A stretch of 64,000 nucleotides of DNA from Cephalotrichum gorgonifer (taxonomy: Eukaryota > Ascomycota > Sordariomycetes > Microascales > Microascaceae), in contig ONZQ02000018.1 in the NCBI GenBank assembly GCA_900312665.1, forward strand, positions 1 to 64,000, given 5' to 3'. The translations under genes and the position numbers were made by a program. The notes under the pieces are model-generated. The model was not told the origin of the DNA, ran no database searches, and saw only the letters and a program-made list of their open reading frames with translations. Position 1 is the first letter of the stretch; every line of letters begins with the position of its first letter. Shown piece by piece: positions 21,635-31,993 of the stretch.

Positions 21635-22838
21635 TTAACTCGATTCCCTATCACAATCTAGCAGATGCCGCACACCAGCAATTACAGGCTGGCCAACAGC
21701 TTCAATATGGGCAAATGCGCCGCATTGCTCCTGTACTCGACCAAGAACCACCGTTTTATACACAGAGTTTCCCATCAAACCCCCACCCAAAACCAAGGCA
21801 CAATGCGGCGCGTCGATGCACTGTTCCCTAACCAGTATCTCCACAAGCTCAGCCACACTCGCAGCGCCGGACTCCACGATTTGCCGTGCCTCGGCGTCTT
21901 TGGTAGCCATGGATAGAACAATAGATGCGGCGCCAGCTATATTCCTGGTTCTTGTGACCTCGGCATCCTCTTGCTCATTCAGTGCCCGTCCAGGAAGTAG
22001 GAGAGTGCTGAGCAGGTTTTCTGCAGTACAATCGGGGTATAGACCCTGGAAGTGCTCCAAAATTGCTTTGGGTAGAGGCGGGAAAGGAGGCGAATCTGCA
22101 CCAATAGACCTCTTCAGGGTATGCAGGTCGCAATATCGCAATGTCTTGCGGATACCCTCACGCCCAGTAGCATATCCGGACCCGTCGTCTCCGAGTAGTT
22201 TTCCCCACCCGCCGACGCGACCTATTCGCTGGAATTCGCCCCCGTCTCGTTTATAGCTCATCGCGATGGAACCAGTTCCGACAACGAGGACGATAACCGA
22301 AGTGATGTCTTGGTTGGACAATAGGGCGGCAGGGAGAAGGTCAATATCTGTAGACATCCTTAACCCATTGTTAAGCGGTAGTCTGAACAACTTGGAGAAC
22401 GCATCATTGATGGAGGGTCTGAGCGATAGTCGGTCGTAGCCTGCCATTCCAACCCATACTTGGCTTAATGCTACTGTCGGTAGTAGTTGGCCACGGGTTT
22501 CTGGGTGTTTGTCGATGGCTGCTTGTACAACTCGCGTTACAGTCGCGAGCGCAGCATCGAGCCCAGCAGTAGTTCTGTTCATTACCCTGGTCAGTCGGTC
22601 GACGGGTAAAATGTTGTATAACTCTGCTTACATACACATTGCAAGGCCCGCCAACGCTCGAAGCAATGTCCCCGTCGGCAGACATAAGCGCCGCCCTACA
22701 GCTGGTCCCGCCGGCATCCACGCAGAGCACCATGCGCCCAGTGTGACTCGTTTGCTCCTTGGCCGCGTTTAGCCGCTCCTCATCTTTGTATCCACGGCGG
22801 CCAGCTCCAGGGTTCTCCTCCAATAGTCCCTCATTCAT
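21635..22838 (-). CDS. BadF/BadG-family amino-sugar kinase (GlcNAc/MurNAc kinase candidate)
   Basis: An ASKHA-fold kinase of 380 residues in two exons (22838-22636 and 22574-21635, minus strand). The phosphate-1 loop is DAGGTSCRA at 41-49. The adenosine-side motifs VVGTGSIA (about 165-172) and GGWGKLLGDDGSGY (about 189-202) are typical of N-acetylglucosamine kinase and of bacterial MurK. A third glycine block, LVLGGGLMGN, lies near the C-terminus. The intron acceptor could also be 8 codon-neutral bases earlier, but the model used gives the conserved CNVTTAGLD reading. The first 35 residues are polar and specific to this protein; Met36 is an alternative start. Its neighbours, an etherase acting on MurNAc-6-phosphate and a divergent MFS gene, suggest that MurNAc may be a substrate besides or instead of GlcNAc. 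This is inference. Confidence 0.85.
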
Positions 22839-23637
22839 CCTTCCTTGAGTTGATGGAGAGATAGGGCGTGTCAACTTGGAGCTGCTCAGAGCTCTATTGT
22901 GAGGGTTGTGTTGTGTGGTTGACGGCGTTTGGGCGTATCAATCCCGTCAGGGTGCATCTATCTTGAAGAAAAGGGGGCGGGCATGAACCACCCCTGTATC
23001 TGAGTTTCGCCGTATCTGAAGGTTATGATTCAACACATAGTTCCCCGATTTGACTCGGATAATGCGGCTTTCGGGATGTCCTGATTGTCGGGATTTCCAT
23101 GCGTTGGCTTCGGAAGTAGCGGCTCGGGTTATCCGATGGGATTATCGGATGTTACCACACCCCATCCGAAATGCGCCTAAGATCTGAGATTGCAGTCGTC
23201 TCTTACCTCTTCTGGCAAGGTACGGTTTATCACGCTAACTCATGGCGTCTTGCCACCAATACGGGGTACTGCCAGGACAACTTGGATTGGGTGGAGCCGG
23301 TGCTAAAGTCAATGGGACAACCACGTGGTAGAGAAAATTCGGGAACTGAGCGCCCCCTTCCGGATTGTGATAACGCTAAGGGGTCCGTCCATCCACAAGA
23401 AGAAGTCAATCGCGTGGTAGACCGTTGATTGTGCAGCCGGCTGTCTGCAGACAAATCAAGGTCCGTCATATCTCTCCACGCGGTATCAGTTCGTGTGGAG
23501 ATAACCCCACACTGCCCGTGTTCCCAGACGTTTAAGTAACCTGGGGACCCCATTGACAGTTTACCCCAACCTCTCTCCGTCCACACAGACTTGGATTCGA
23601 CACAAGGACCGAGGCAACCGAGCAAAAGACTACCGCA
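22839..23637. promoter_or_regulatory. Divergent promoter region, kinase / MFS transporter
   Basis: 0.8 kb between two outward-facing starts. Frames at 23171-23428 and on the minus strand are unsupported. The arrangement would allow joint control of kinase and transporter. Several CGG/CCG triplets are present (for example ATCCGATGGGATTATCGGATG near 23130), which could serve Zn2Cys6 proteins; no site is claimed. Confidence 0.45.
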
Positions 23638-25145
23638 ATGTCTGAGCCGACTGAGAGCAAGGCTGTCACCATGGGCGACCCGCAAAGTCCTCCCCTTGAA
23701 CACGACGACGACTGGCAGAAGTCGGCTTCGCCGCTTATCAGGTTCTACTCGCACCCGTGGACTCAGATCGTCCTCATCAGCGTCATCTGTTTCTGCCTCC
23801 CTGGGGTAAGTGCTTGGTTTCGGTCCTTGCACACACGCCTCGATCTATCTGCTAACTGCGGTCCCAGATGTACAATGCCTTGTCTGGTATGGGAGGCTCC
23901 GGCCAGGTCGACTCCACCGTCGCTGCCAATGCCAACGTTGCCCTCCTCTCCGCCACTGCCGGTACCGCCCTTTTCCTCGCTGGCCCTGTCTTCTCGGCCC
24001 TCGGGCCTCGAATCTGCTTCCTCATCGGCGGCTGGACCTATGCTCTCTACAGCGGCAGCCTTCTGTACTTTAACCACACCCCCAAGGGCGCCTTCGTCAT
24101 CGCGTCTGGTGGCATCCTCGGCGTTGGTGCCTCCTTTCTCTGGGTCGTCCAGGGAGCCATGATGACCACCTACGTCAAGGAGTCGCAAAAGGGCAGGGCC
24201 ATCGCGGTATTCTGGGTCATCTTTAACCTGGGCGGAGGCATCGGGTCTCTGGTGTCTTTCGGCTTGAATTTCCACTCGTCTTCGGGCACTGTCACTGACT
24301 CCACCTACATTGCCCTCATGGTCATCATGATCTTTGGCTGGGTGCTTGGTGTGTTCCTATGCTCGCCGTCGCGCATCCGCCTTGCCCAGCTTCACAAGGC
24401 CGTGGAGACGGAGGAGCACTCCATCATGGGTTCCGTCAAGATTGCCGTTAAGACGCTTATGCACTGGCGCGTCGCTTGCATGATCCCCCTCTTCTTCTCC
24501 GCCAACGTATTCTACAGCTACCAGCAGAACACCGTTAACGGCATGACATTCAACATCCGCACTCGATCCCTAAACGGCGCTTTCTACTGGATGGCCCAGA
24601 TGCTCGGTGGTATGCTCATCGGTTTCATTCTGGACATGCCGTGGCTCAACCGCACCAACCGCGCTCGCCTCGGCTGGGTCGTCCTGCTAGTCACCGGCAT
24701 GGCTATCTGGGGTGGTGGATACGCCTTCGAGCTGTGGCATGAGGCCCGCATCGCTTCCGGCCACATCCAGGATATCGACTACACTCAGGGAAAGCTCTCC
24801 ACCGGCCCCATCTTCCTCTATATCTTCTACGGTGCCTACGATGCCCTCTGGCAAGGCTTTTCCTACTGGCTCATCGGCACCGAGTCCAATAGCACCGGCC
24901 GTGCCGCCGTGCTCGTTGGCGCGTACAAGACTTTCCAGGCTACCGGTGGTGCCATGGCGTGGCGCGTCAATGCTCAACACGCAAGCGGTAGGACTCAGCT
25001 GGGGATGGACTGGGGCCTATGTATCGGCGCTCTCGTCATTTCCCTTCCGGCCGTCTGGACTGTTTCGACAACTACTACTGTCGAGAGGGGTGCTGATCCC
25101 AGTACACCTGTTGTTGAGGAGAAGAAGATCGATCAAGAGGTGTGA
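23638..25145 (+). CDS. UNC93-like MFS membrane protein
   Basis: Membrane protein of 481 residues in two exons (23638-23805 and 23868-25145). About eleven hydrophobic helices follow a 40-residue polar N-terminus. Characteristic UNC93-like features are the opening helix ending PGMYNALSGMGGSGQ, the helix pair around GGWTYALYSGSLL and GILGVGASFLWVVQGAMMTTY, and the late QGFSYWLIG and LVGAYKTFQATGGAMAW. This family is widespread in fungi and its substrates are mostly unknown. Here it is head-to-head with the amino-sugar kinase, so uptake of an amino sugar or muropeptide-derived sugar is a reasonable hypothesis. The C-terminal tail is acidic and short. Confidence 0.87.
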
Positions 25146-26085
25146 AGAGTATAAGGGCCAGCTTCCCCCTCCCTAATACGAGGTCCAATACAGTTGATCT
25201 TCCATTATAATATAGTTTTTGCTGTATCATAGCTATTAGTCGCTTTAATTTATTGCAGCATCCAGCAATCACGATGTTCCCTGAAACCCCCATCCCCATG
25301 GGAGATCCCATTTGAATATCGTCCTCTGTCTCACTCCTCGCCTATTGTGATCCGACACCATTCACCTAAAGCGCGCAAATTCTCTAACGTCTATTCTATT
25401 CCCTGAATAACGGGAAAACTATGGTTTCAACAATTGGTATTTGGATTTGCTACGAGGCTAGCTCTTATCAAGTCAAATACAGCCACCCCTCCAAATATCC
25501 CTGTGGTTCACCTGCGTCACAACTCACTCTAGCCCGCCAGCGCATTTCTACGACGCATGGCACTGTATTTTAGGAATAGACTAGACGCTGTTTGAATTGC
25601 ATATCCAAATTTATAGGTGATGCAAAGGCAAATGTATTCCCGCCTAGAAAGCTTAGGTATCTCGAGCACTCCAACATTGAGCTACATATGATGATTACAT
25701 TGGGGATATACATTTTACCTGGGACATGAGTTCATAAGGCCGCTCCCAAATGAAACCAGGTTAGAGTTGCGAAGGCTATTCCGAAGTCTGAATATATACT
25801 TCGGAACGAAGTTTCGAGTCGACGGCAACTAAGTGCTCTAACAGTCGAGGCAGATATCCATATCTATAATTGACCACTGTTCGGGGTTTGAGTTAAATAT
25901 GAGTTGCGTGGTGACTTCTTTATCCTTTACTACACGGCTAAGCGCGTGTTATAAACACTCGCAATGGCCGAGTGCTCGGGTATATCCAAAAAGGTATCGA
26001 GGTTATTATAGGCACATCTAATAATGTATAATCATTATTCATCCATGTTCATCTCTATCACCTCCTAGATCCCTATCAGGTGTTA
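25146..26085. other. Intergenic between convergent genes
   Basis: About 0.94 kb, moderately AT-rich, serving as 3' flank of both the MFS gene and the asparaginase gene. No gene or repeat recognised. Confidence 0.5.
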
Positions 26086-27507
26086 TCAAGCAGAGTAAAT
26101 AGCTACATTCGCCGACGTGTAAATGGCCTTCCTCAAAGGAGCCTCAAACAGGTCACGGATCTCATCCATGCTATAGCCAGCGTTTATTGCTAGCTGGAGC
26201 ATGATACGAGCCTGTTCAGCGCCAACATAGCTGGAGTAGAACCTGTTCATTTCCATTAGCAATGAAATCCTTCCTCCGCCCGGGATTTCTTGATACGGAT
26301 CGAGAGGACTAATAGGTGTGAGTGGGTGTAACGTACAGAGGACCGGGATAAGTCGGCGGCATGCCAGTGCCAGTAACAGGCCGTGCTACGAGAACAGTCG
26401 GAATCCCAGCCTTGAAAAGCGCCTCCCCGGCTTCCTTGGTGCTAGGACTGATGCTCGCTGCTCCCGGACCCATGACGACAATACCCCTGTAGACATAGAT
26501 TAGATATTAAGCCTGTAGTAGTTGGATCGATGAGCTTACTTAGCACCATTGGCCACTGCGGCATTCAACAGAGTTGCGTCAAAGCCCTCTGAGGATTAAG
26601 TTAGTAAATGCTGCTCAAAATAGCGTGGAAACCATCACTTCCACGTGTCGGGTTGGTTTCTTCAGTGAGTACATACGATGAGCGAAGAAGATAACAACAG
26701 AAGGCAACTCGGTCGTGTTGGTGATATCAAAGTGGGGCCTTCCTGTAGGATACGCAGCATCGAAATAGTAGAAGGGTTGGCCAGCAAGGAACGCCCCGAG
26801 ATTTCCCTGTTCGATCGATTTGAAGGTATCGGGAGTGTTTGCATTTGTCTTGCTCGAATAGAAGATAGAAGTGATCCTGTCGTTGAAAGCGATAAGGCCG
26901 CCACGGTCACGGGAGCTGGGCGAGGCCGCGGCCGCCACGGCTTGATAAAAGTTGGACGGGCCGTCCGGCGAGATATATGAGTTAGGCCTCATTGAGCCCG
27001 TGGCCACGAAAGGCTTCGAGCAGTTTAGGGTTAGGTCAACACCGAAGGCCTGATGCAAAGTCAGCATATGCTCCTAATATCGAGTTTCGAGCCACTTACA
27101 GTCTCCTCCAGGGTGTTGGTCCCATGGAACATGATCGCTCCCGCGATATCGGAGTCCTCTGAGCAGAGGTGCCGATTAGCTTGTTGGCTGACATTCAGGT
27201 ACACCGACGAGTTGAGGGCGGCACTGCCTCCAGCTGCGGGGATTGTGACGACAGCAAGCTGCGCAACGTTGAGGACCTCCGAATAATTGCCTATGAGGTC
27301 AAAGGGTGTCGGCCCTTTGCCCTTGCCGTATTGAATGTTATCGAGGCGGCTGTAATTGGAGGCGGATAGGATGGTCCCTCCAGTACTGTATATCACAACC
27401 TTCGGAAGCGAGTCATCTTCTCCGATCCACTTAAGATCGCTTGCGCTGCCGCAGGACGCCAATGCGGAAGCGGCGAGCGCAGTAACCGAGAGAAAGGAGC
27501 CGAGCAT
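26086..27507 (-). CDS. Secreted type II L-asparaginase
   Basis: Enzyme of 378 residues hydrolysing L-asparagine to aspartate and ammonia. Five exons on the minus strand: 27507-27100, 27049-26677, 26588-26540, 26486-26337 and 26242-26086. An N-terminal signal peptide (MLGSFLSVTALAASALASC) implies secretion or the cell wall. The nucleophile block is YSTGGTILSA (Thr42); the second block is FHGTNTLEET (Thr130). The substrate loop GSMRPNSYISPDGPSNFYQA and the Lys-bearing SSKTNANTPDTFKS are present, and the C-terminus (GAEQARIMLQLAINAGYSMDEIRDLF) is typical. The second block is normally HGTDT; here Asp is Asn131, a change in a residue of the proton-relay triad that could lower or alter activity. 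Several Asn-x-Ser/Thr sites fit a glycosylated extracellular enzyme. Confidence 0.9.
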
Positions 27508-27937
27508 CTTGAAGTCAGGCAGGGATTTCAAGTTAATACAGGAGAGAGGTGTAAAGTCGCGGTGTCGCAAAATCAAATATGGTCCGGGACCTCAGGTTTA
27601 TATTCGACTACGGCTCATATTGGACGACTACAAAATCACATCCGTCATTACCTTTCACACCTTATCACTGAGCTATCTGCGGGGCACCTTAGCCGTGATT
27701 CTAGTCCGTTGTCGGTGTCGGTGTTGGTCATAAAAGTGAAAGTTAAGCGCAAGCAAGGCTACAAGCAGTATTCGATGGGGCTGGGAGATAACAATGGATC
27801 TGTGCATACGTTAATAGTATACCAGCTTTCAGGCCTTGCTCGCGTATGTTGCCTTGCTCGCGTGGGTTGAGCCTTAGCTTCCATTAGCAGTTTTCAGGTT
27901 ATCTATCTCATTGGATGCCGGAAGGTCCGGCAACCAT

Positions 27938-28005
27938 GGTTGTGGATACATGATAACGTCGGCGAAAGCCGGCCCACCATATAGTTGTGGATACATGATA
28001 ACGTG
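27938..28005 (+). repeat. Two-copy direct repeat of about 21 bases
   Basis: The phrase GTTGTGGATACATGATAACGT occurs near 27940 and again near 27984, each preceded by ACCAT. The copies lie about 43 bases apart with a CCGGC-containing spacer. It may be a local duplication or a paired binding site; function unknown. Confidence 0.6.
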
Positions 28006-30198
28006 GGAAGAGCTTAAGCGTTTTAGCGTGCGTTTGATGAGATAAAGACATATGACGCTGATAAGAAGTCATGCTCGCATGCCCAACACCTTGAGCTTTG
28101 ACGATGTGGTCATTCATTCAAATTATCAATCAGATCTAATCCATCCTTTTCTTATCTACCTACAGTTGGGGAATGCTATCTTCAACCCGAATAGGCATGG
28201 TCCTTCCCAACCCCGCGCGCACCCACGTGCGTGCAACGGACTCGGCGGTCCCTTCAACAGCAAAAATCAAGACAATAAATAGTCCAACTCAAGTCGGGCC
28301 CTTTTCACCCGCTCCCCGAGCCCACTTTATATAGTTTACCGAGTTTTTTTTTACTTCTTCCCCGGAACTCTTGAGATCATTTCCTCAGCAGATACGAGTT
28401 CTCCTCGTATTTTGCATATGTCACCACGTCCTCGACCACGGGGCAAGCTTGGTTAGTTCAGGTGGGACCCCCGGTCCGGTTTCGGACATAACCGCCATTT
28501 CTCACGTACGAGTATTAATATGAACCTGCGCACGGAAGTCCATGTTCTTTACCTCACTCCCTAGGTGGAGGACTTTGTCTAAATTCCATTTATCCTACAC
28601 GTCAGTTCAGCTGTTCCATTGCTCTCGCGATCCTGCTTCCTCTCATCTCGTTGCTCCCACGTCCACATCGTTCAAGGTCTATCCTTCCTTCTCTCTTTGT
28701 TAATTACCCGGATGGTACTGTCGAGGGGGATGGATCCCCTGCATCGTGTTGTGTAGCCGCTCCAGTAGGCGGCGGATCATGGTGGAGGCCCCTTGACGGC
28801 AATAATAATGACGGACGACCAGGACTCTGAGCTACAATTTACTCATAACCGGGGATCTCGTCCTCGTGCTAATCTAGTAGACACGCAAGTTCATTAGTTT
28901 AACCAACACAGGATCTTCAATCACATAGAATCGTAAATTAACTCTCGAGCCCTTATATGTCTAGGATCATCCTCACGAGAAGATCTTTCTCTCCAAACCC
29001 AGGAATGAAGTTGTATACTGTCATGGAGATGGGGATTGTCAACGATATCTAGTATGATTCGTGCGCCTTACCACAGAACGCAGGACGTCGTCATGTTCTC
29101 ACTGGTGGAACTATCGGGGAAGTGGGGCCGCAAAGCAGCAGGCGCCCATCTGTTTTGCCTTGTATTAATACGACAGTTGCGCATAAATTATTCGGTACCA
29201 AGTCCGTCTTGAACTCCCGGATGCAGCCTTGGCCACATGACGTTCGTCCCCCATCGCTTGACGGGTACCCGCATAAAGACGGTAATCGATATAATCCCGA
29301 ATACCTGGTGGATCCTCGACATTCCAATTTCAAGCAGCGATCTTTAAACCTGAGGCGAACGGTGCATGACGCGGTATTCGCCGCCCTGATCGTCAACAAT
29401 ATATTATACGCCCTGTATGGCCCTACCACTTCTTTCGGCTAAGTAGCATGATCGTCGCTTCGGGTTTAGAAGCGGGCCACCCAGATCTGCCTTCCTTCGC
29501 CAAACCCTGCTGACTTCTATGCCGAGAGTATAGGCTTGTAGCCGAGCTGTCGATGGTTTCCAAGTTGGGTACTTAGCCGCGGATAATTATGTGGCAATAT
29601 TGGTCTTCGCCTGGGGACGCATGTTTGAGTTGATTACAGAAGGGGGAGATATGACGTTCCAGCTATAGGACCCGCCTGACTGAGTGCCTCTCACCAAGAT
29701 GATCAGCGTGTACTGCTTCCCTCTCATACTCAGAACCACGACATGGGAAGTCCCGCCCAATATAATGCGAATATACTTACCCGACTCTGACGTATTGCAT
29801 AGACTATTCTTTCTCGGTGTGTTTATACCATACCAAGACGACCGTCTACGTCGGCAGGCAACCCAGTATGACGACGGAGAAATGGCTCCGTTCTGAGAAA
29901 CCTGGATGAGAAAAGGATATCCTGTAAGCGGGTGAGAGTACCGTATTAGCGGCGAATGGAGTCGACTATGGGATCGTCCCTTCGTGTAACTCAGTTCCCT
30001 GAATGACCCCCAACGCAGAAGCGATCATCATTGAGAACTATATACGATACTGCCTATCATGGCCACCAGCATACGTGTTGAACCTGTTCCTGGCACATTC
30101 GAGAACCTGGCATGCCACCGCTTTGACTGGGCCCGAATCTTCATTACATCGATTAAGAAGTATGCATACAAGGACATGAGACGACAGAAGGAAACTCG

Positions 30199-30210
30199 TC
30201 TATAAAAGCC
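30199..30210 (+). promoter_or_regulatory. TATA box of the CBM1-protein gene
   Basis: A clear TATAAAAG lies about 145 bases before the ATG at 30345, in a position that would start transcription near 30230 and make the 30228 ATG unlikely to be used. Confidence 0.55.
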
Positions 30211-30344
30211 CCATCATCCACCTCCTTATGGCTCCTTCTATTCCTACTATCAGACACAAGCAAACACCCGAACACACAATCTTATCATCTAGAGCCGTAC
30301 ATCCTTCTAGTTTATTCCTCGCAGCCAAGACAAAAACGGCCAAC

Positions 30345-31082
30345 ATGGGTAACAAGTCTTGGGTTCTGTCTGTCCTTCTCGCCACCGCTGCACACGGCCG
30401 CGTCCTCCGCGTACGCCAAGACACTGGTTCCTCTGATGTCGAGAGTGGCACTTCTGCCCTCGAGAGCATCACCTCTGCTTCCGGGAACGGTACCAGCACT
30501 GCGGAGGTACCTGGAGCCGGGCCGACCGTGACTCTTACCTCGGACGGCACGGCCCCAGGTTCCGGCCCCACCGAGACACCAGGAGAGACAGGATTGCCCA
30601 CTGATGCACCAGGGCAACCTGAGCCTACGGATGCGCCCGAGGTTCCTGAGCAACCTGTCCCCGAACAGCCGGGACAGCCGGAACAGCCTGGCAATGGTGG
30701 TGCTGCAGGCGCATGGGAACAGTGCGGTGGGCTCAACTTCTCTGGTGCTACTGAATGCGCAGAGGGAACTTGCACTGAGATCAATGAATACTACTCTCAG
30801 TGCATCCCAGAAGATGCTGGCCAGCAGCCTCAACAGCCTGGCATGCCTCAACCGGGACAGCCCGGACAGCCTCAACAGCCCGGCATGCCTCAACCCGGGC
30901 AGCCTCAACAGCCTGGCATGCCTCAACCTGGACAGCCCGGGCAGCCTCAACAGCCCAATCAGCCGCAACAGCCGCAACAGCCGCAACAGCCTCAACAGCC
31001 TCAACAGCCTGATCAGCCTGATCAGCCGCAACAGCCCGATCAGCCTCAACAGCCCGATCAGCCCCAGCAGCCGGGAGCTTAG
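30345..31082 (+). CDS. Secreted CBM1 protein with Pro/Gln repeat tail
   Basis: A 245-residue protein with no catalytic domain. A signal peptide (MGNKSWVLSVLLATAAHG) is followed by a Ser/Thr-rich, probably O-glycosylated stretch (about 25-125). A cellulose-binding CBM1 follows (about 126-157: WEQCGGLNFSG, four Cys, aromatic NEYYSQC). The final 85 residues are repeats of QQPGMPQPGQP then QQPQQP and DQPQQP. An upstream in-frame ATG at 30228 would bury the signal peptide; the 30345 ATG has a better context (CAACATGGG). CBM1 binds crystalline cellulose or chitin, so the protein may coat plant cell wall or the fungus's own wall. A role as a surface adhesin is possible. The leucine-rich antisense frame is a shadow of the repeat. 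Confidence 0.8.
   Translation: MGNKSWVLSVLLATAAHGRVLRVRQDTGSSDVESGTSALESITSASGNGTSTAEVPGAGPTVTLTSDGTAPGSGPTETPGETGLPTDAPGQPEPTDAPEVPEQPVPEQPGQPEQPGNGGAAGAWEQCGGLNFSGATECAEGTCTEINEYYSQCIPEDAGQQPQQPGMPQPGQPGQPQQPGMPQPGQPQQPGMPQPGQPGQPQQPNQPQQPQQPQQPQQPQQPDQPDQPQQPDQPQQPDQPQQPGA
30815..31075 (+). repeat. In-frame Pro/Gln-coding tandem repeat
   Basis: Imperfect tandem copies of CAGCCTCAACAGCCTGGCATG and of the 9-base CAACAGCCG/GATCAGCCT unit encode the tail of the CBM1 protein. Such tracts usually vary in length between strains. Confidence 0.8.
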
Positions 31083-31993
31083 ATATCGCTGAGCATCTCT
31101 GAAGTTGCTGACCTCACCCCGGCGCCCTAAATCAGGAGAATATCACGCTGTTTTTCCCTATACCCTTCCATCACTGCTCCAGTGCGATAGTGTAATTGAG
31201 CATACCAGCAAACCGAGTCAAGAGATGGTGCGGCTGGATAGCTCTCCTTTATTGTCATTTGTGCGTCTATCCACGAGGGCGGCTTGCAACCTAGCCCTTG
31301 GAGAGCGCGGGTTAGACCTTGTACGCTTGTATTACAATGTTATATCTATCGCGGGCTAGTTTTGGTCTTTTTTTCCTATGATACTAGTTCTTCAACAGAA
31401 TAATCACTTACTATCTGGCCCGATGTTGATTCAAATTGATTTGTGTCTAGGTCTATTTTCTCAGTCTGTTCGTCACGCCAATAAATAGCTCCCTGATATA
31501 CAATGCCACTTCCCACGACGTTCTAGGTTGTATTTGACCATGTGCAGTTAGTCAAATCTACGGAGATGACCCCTATACTAAAGATAGATATAACTGGAGA
31601 CGTCTACGTACTCTACGTATGCTTGGCACCTACCTCGGCGTCCATTGAATTGAGGCGTAAGGTACATTACATATTTCCCCATCTGCCGCCGGGTACATAC
31701 TTCCTAGGCTGTGGATTTTTTTTTCACCTATGCTAGTTGTGTGTATCGATTATGCGAGTTGAGCTATTACGGCTTTATTGCTTCCACAAACAAGTAACAT
31801 CCAAGTACAAAGGCAGGCCCATAACGAAAGACCAGTGTATGAGAGTATATAGGCCTCTATCAACCATTATCCTGTACTCAGATTTGGTCCAGATTCCATC
31901 CGTAGTTACCATGCAAGAGATCGCGAGCCACGACGGGAAAGAGAGATGACACGCGCGGTGTGTCTTCGGTGCATTGCAGAACACTCTCCATTT
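31083..31993. other. Intergenic between convergent genes
   Basis: 0.9 kb, AT-rich in places. No gene recognised; small frames are random. Confidence 0.5.

Larger units (their letters stand above)
27508..30344. other. Long gene-poor interval
   Basis: 2.8 kb. It holds the asparaginase promoter, a short direct repeat at about 27940-28005 (own entry), a pyrimidine-rich section about 28600-28710, and a plus frame 29092-29442 with odd but possibly ancient coding character (LRRTVHDAVFAALIVNNIL). No complete gene can be supported. The final 300 bases are the promoter of the CBM1 gene. Confidence 0.45.

Noticed and set aside
20837..21831. Small frames between etherase and kinase, considered as a fourth cluster gene
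   Set aside because: Frames on both strands overlap without a coding pattern, splice structure or known motif.
29091..29442. Overlapping frames on both strands in the gap before the CBM1 gene
   Set aside because: The plus frame has some coding look but no ATG-led model, splice partners or recognisable family; left as unsupported.
30228..30344. Upstream in-frame ATG extending the CBM1 protein by 39 residues
   Set aside because: It would hide the signal peptide, and the TATA box at 30201 puts the transcript start near or after this ATG.
30312..31049. Minus-strand Leu/Arg-rich frame resembling a repeat protein
   Set aside because: Antisense reading of the Pro/Gln-coding repeat; no start context or family similarity.
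30815..31075. Repeat array that could suggest CRISPR
   Set aside because: Units are 9-36 bases, in frame with a coding sequence, without unique spacers; a eukaryotic protein repeat.
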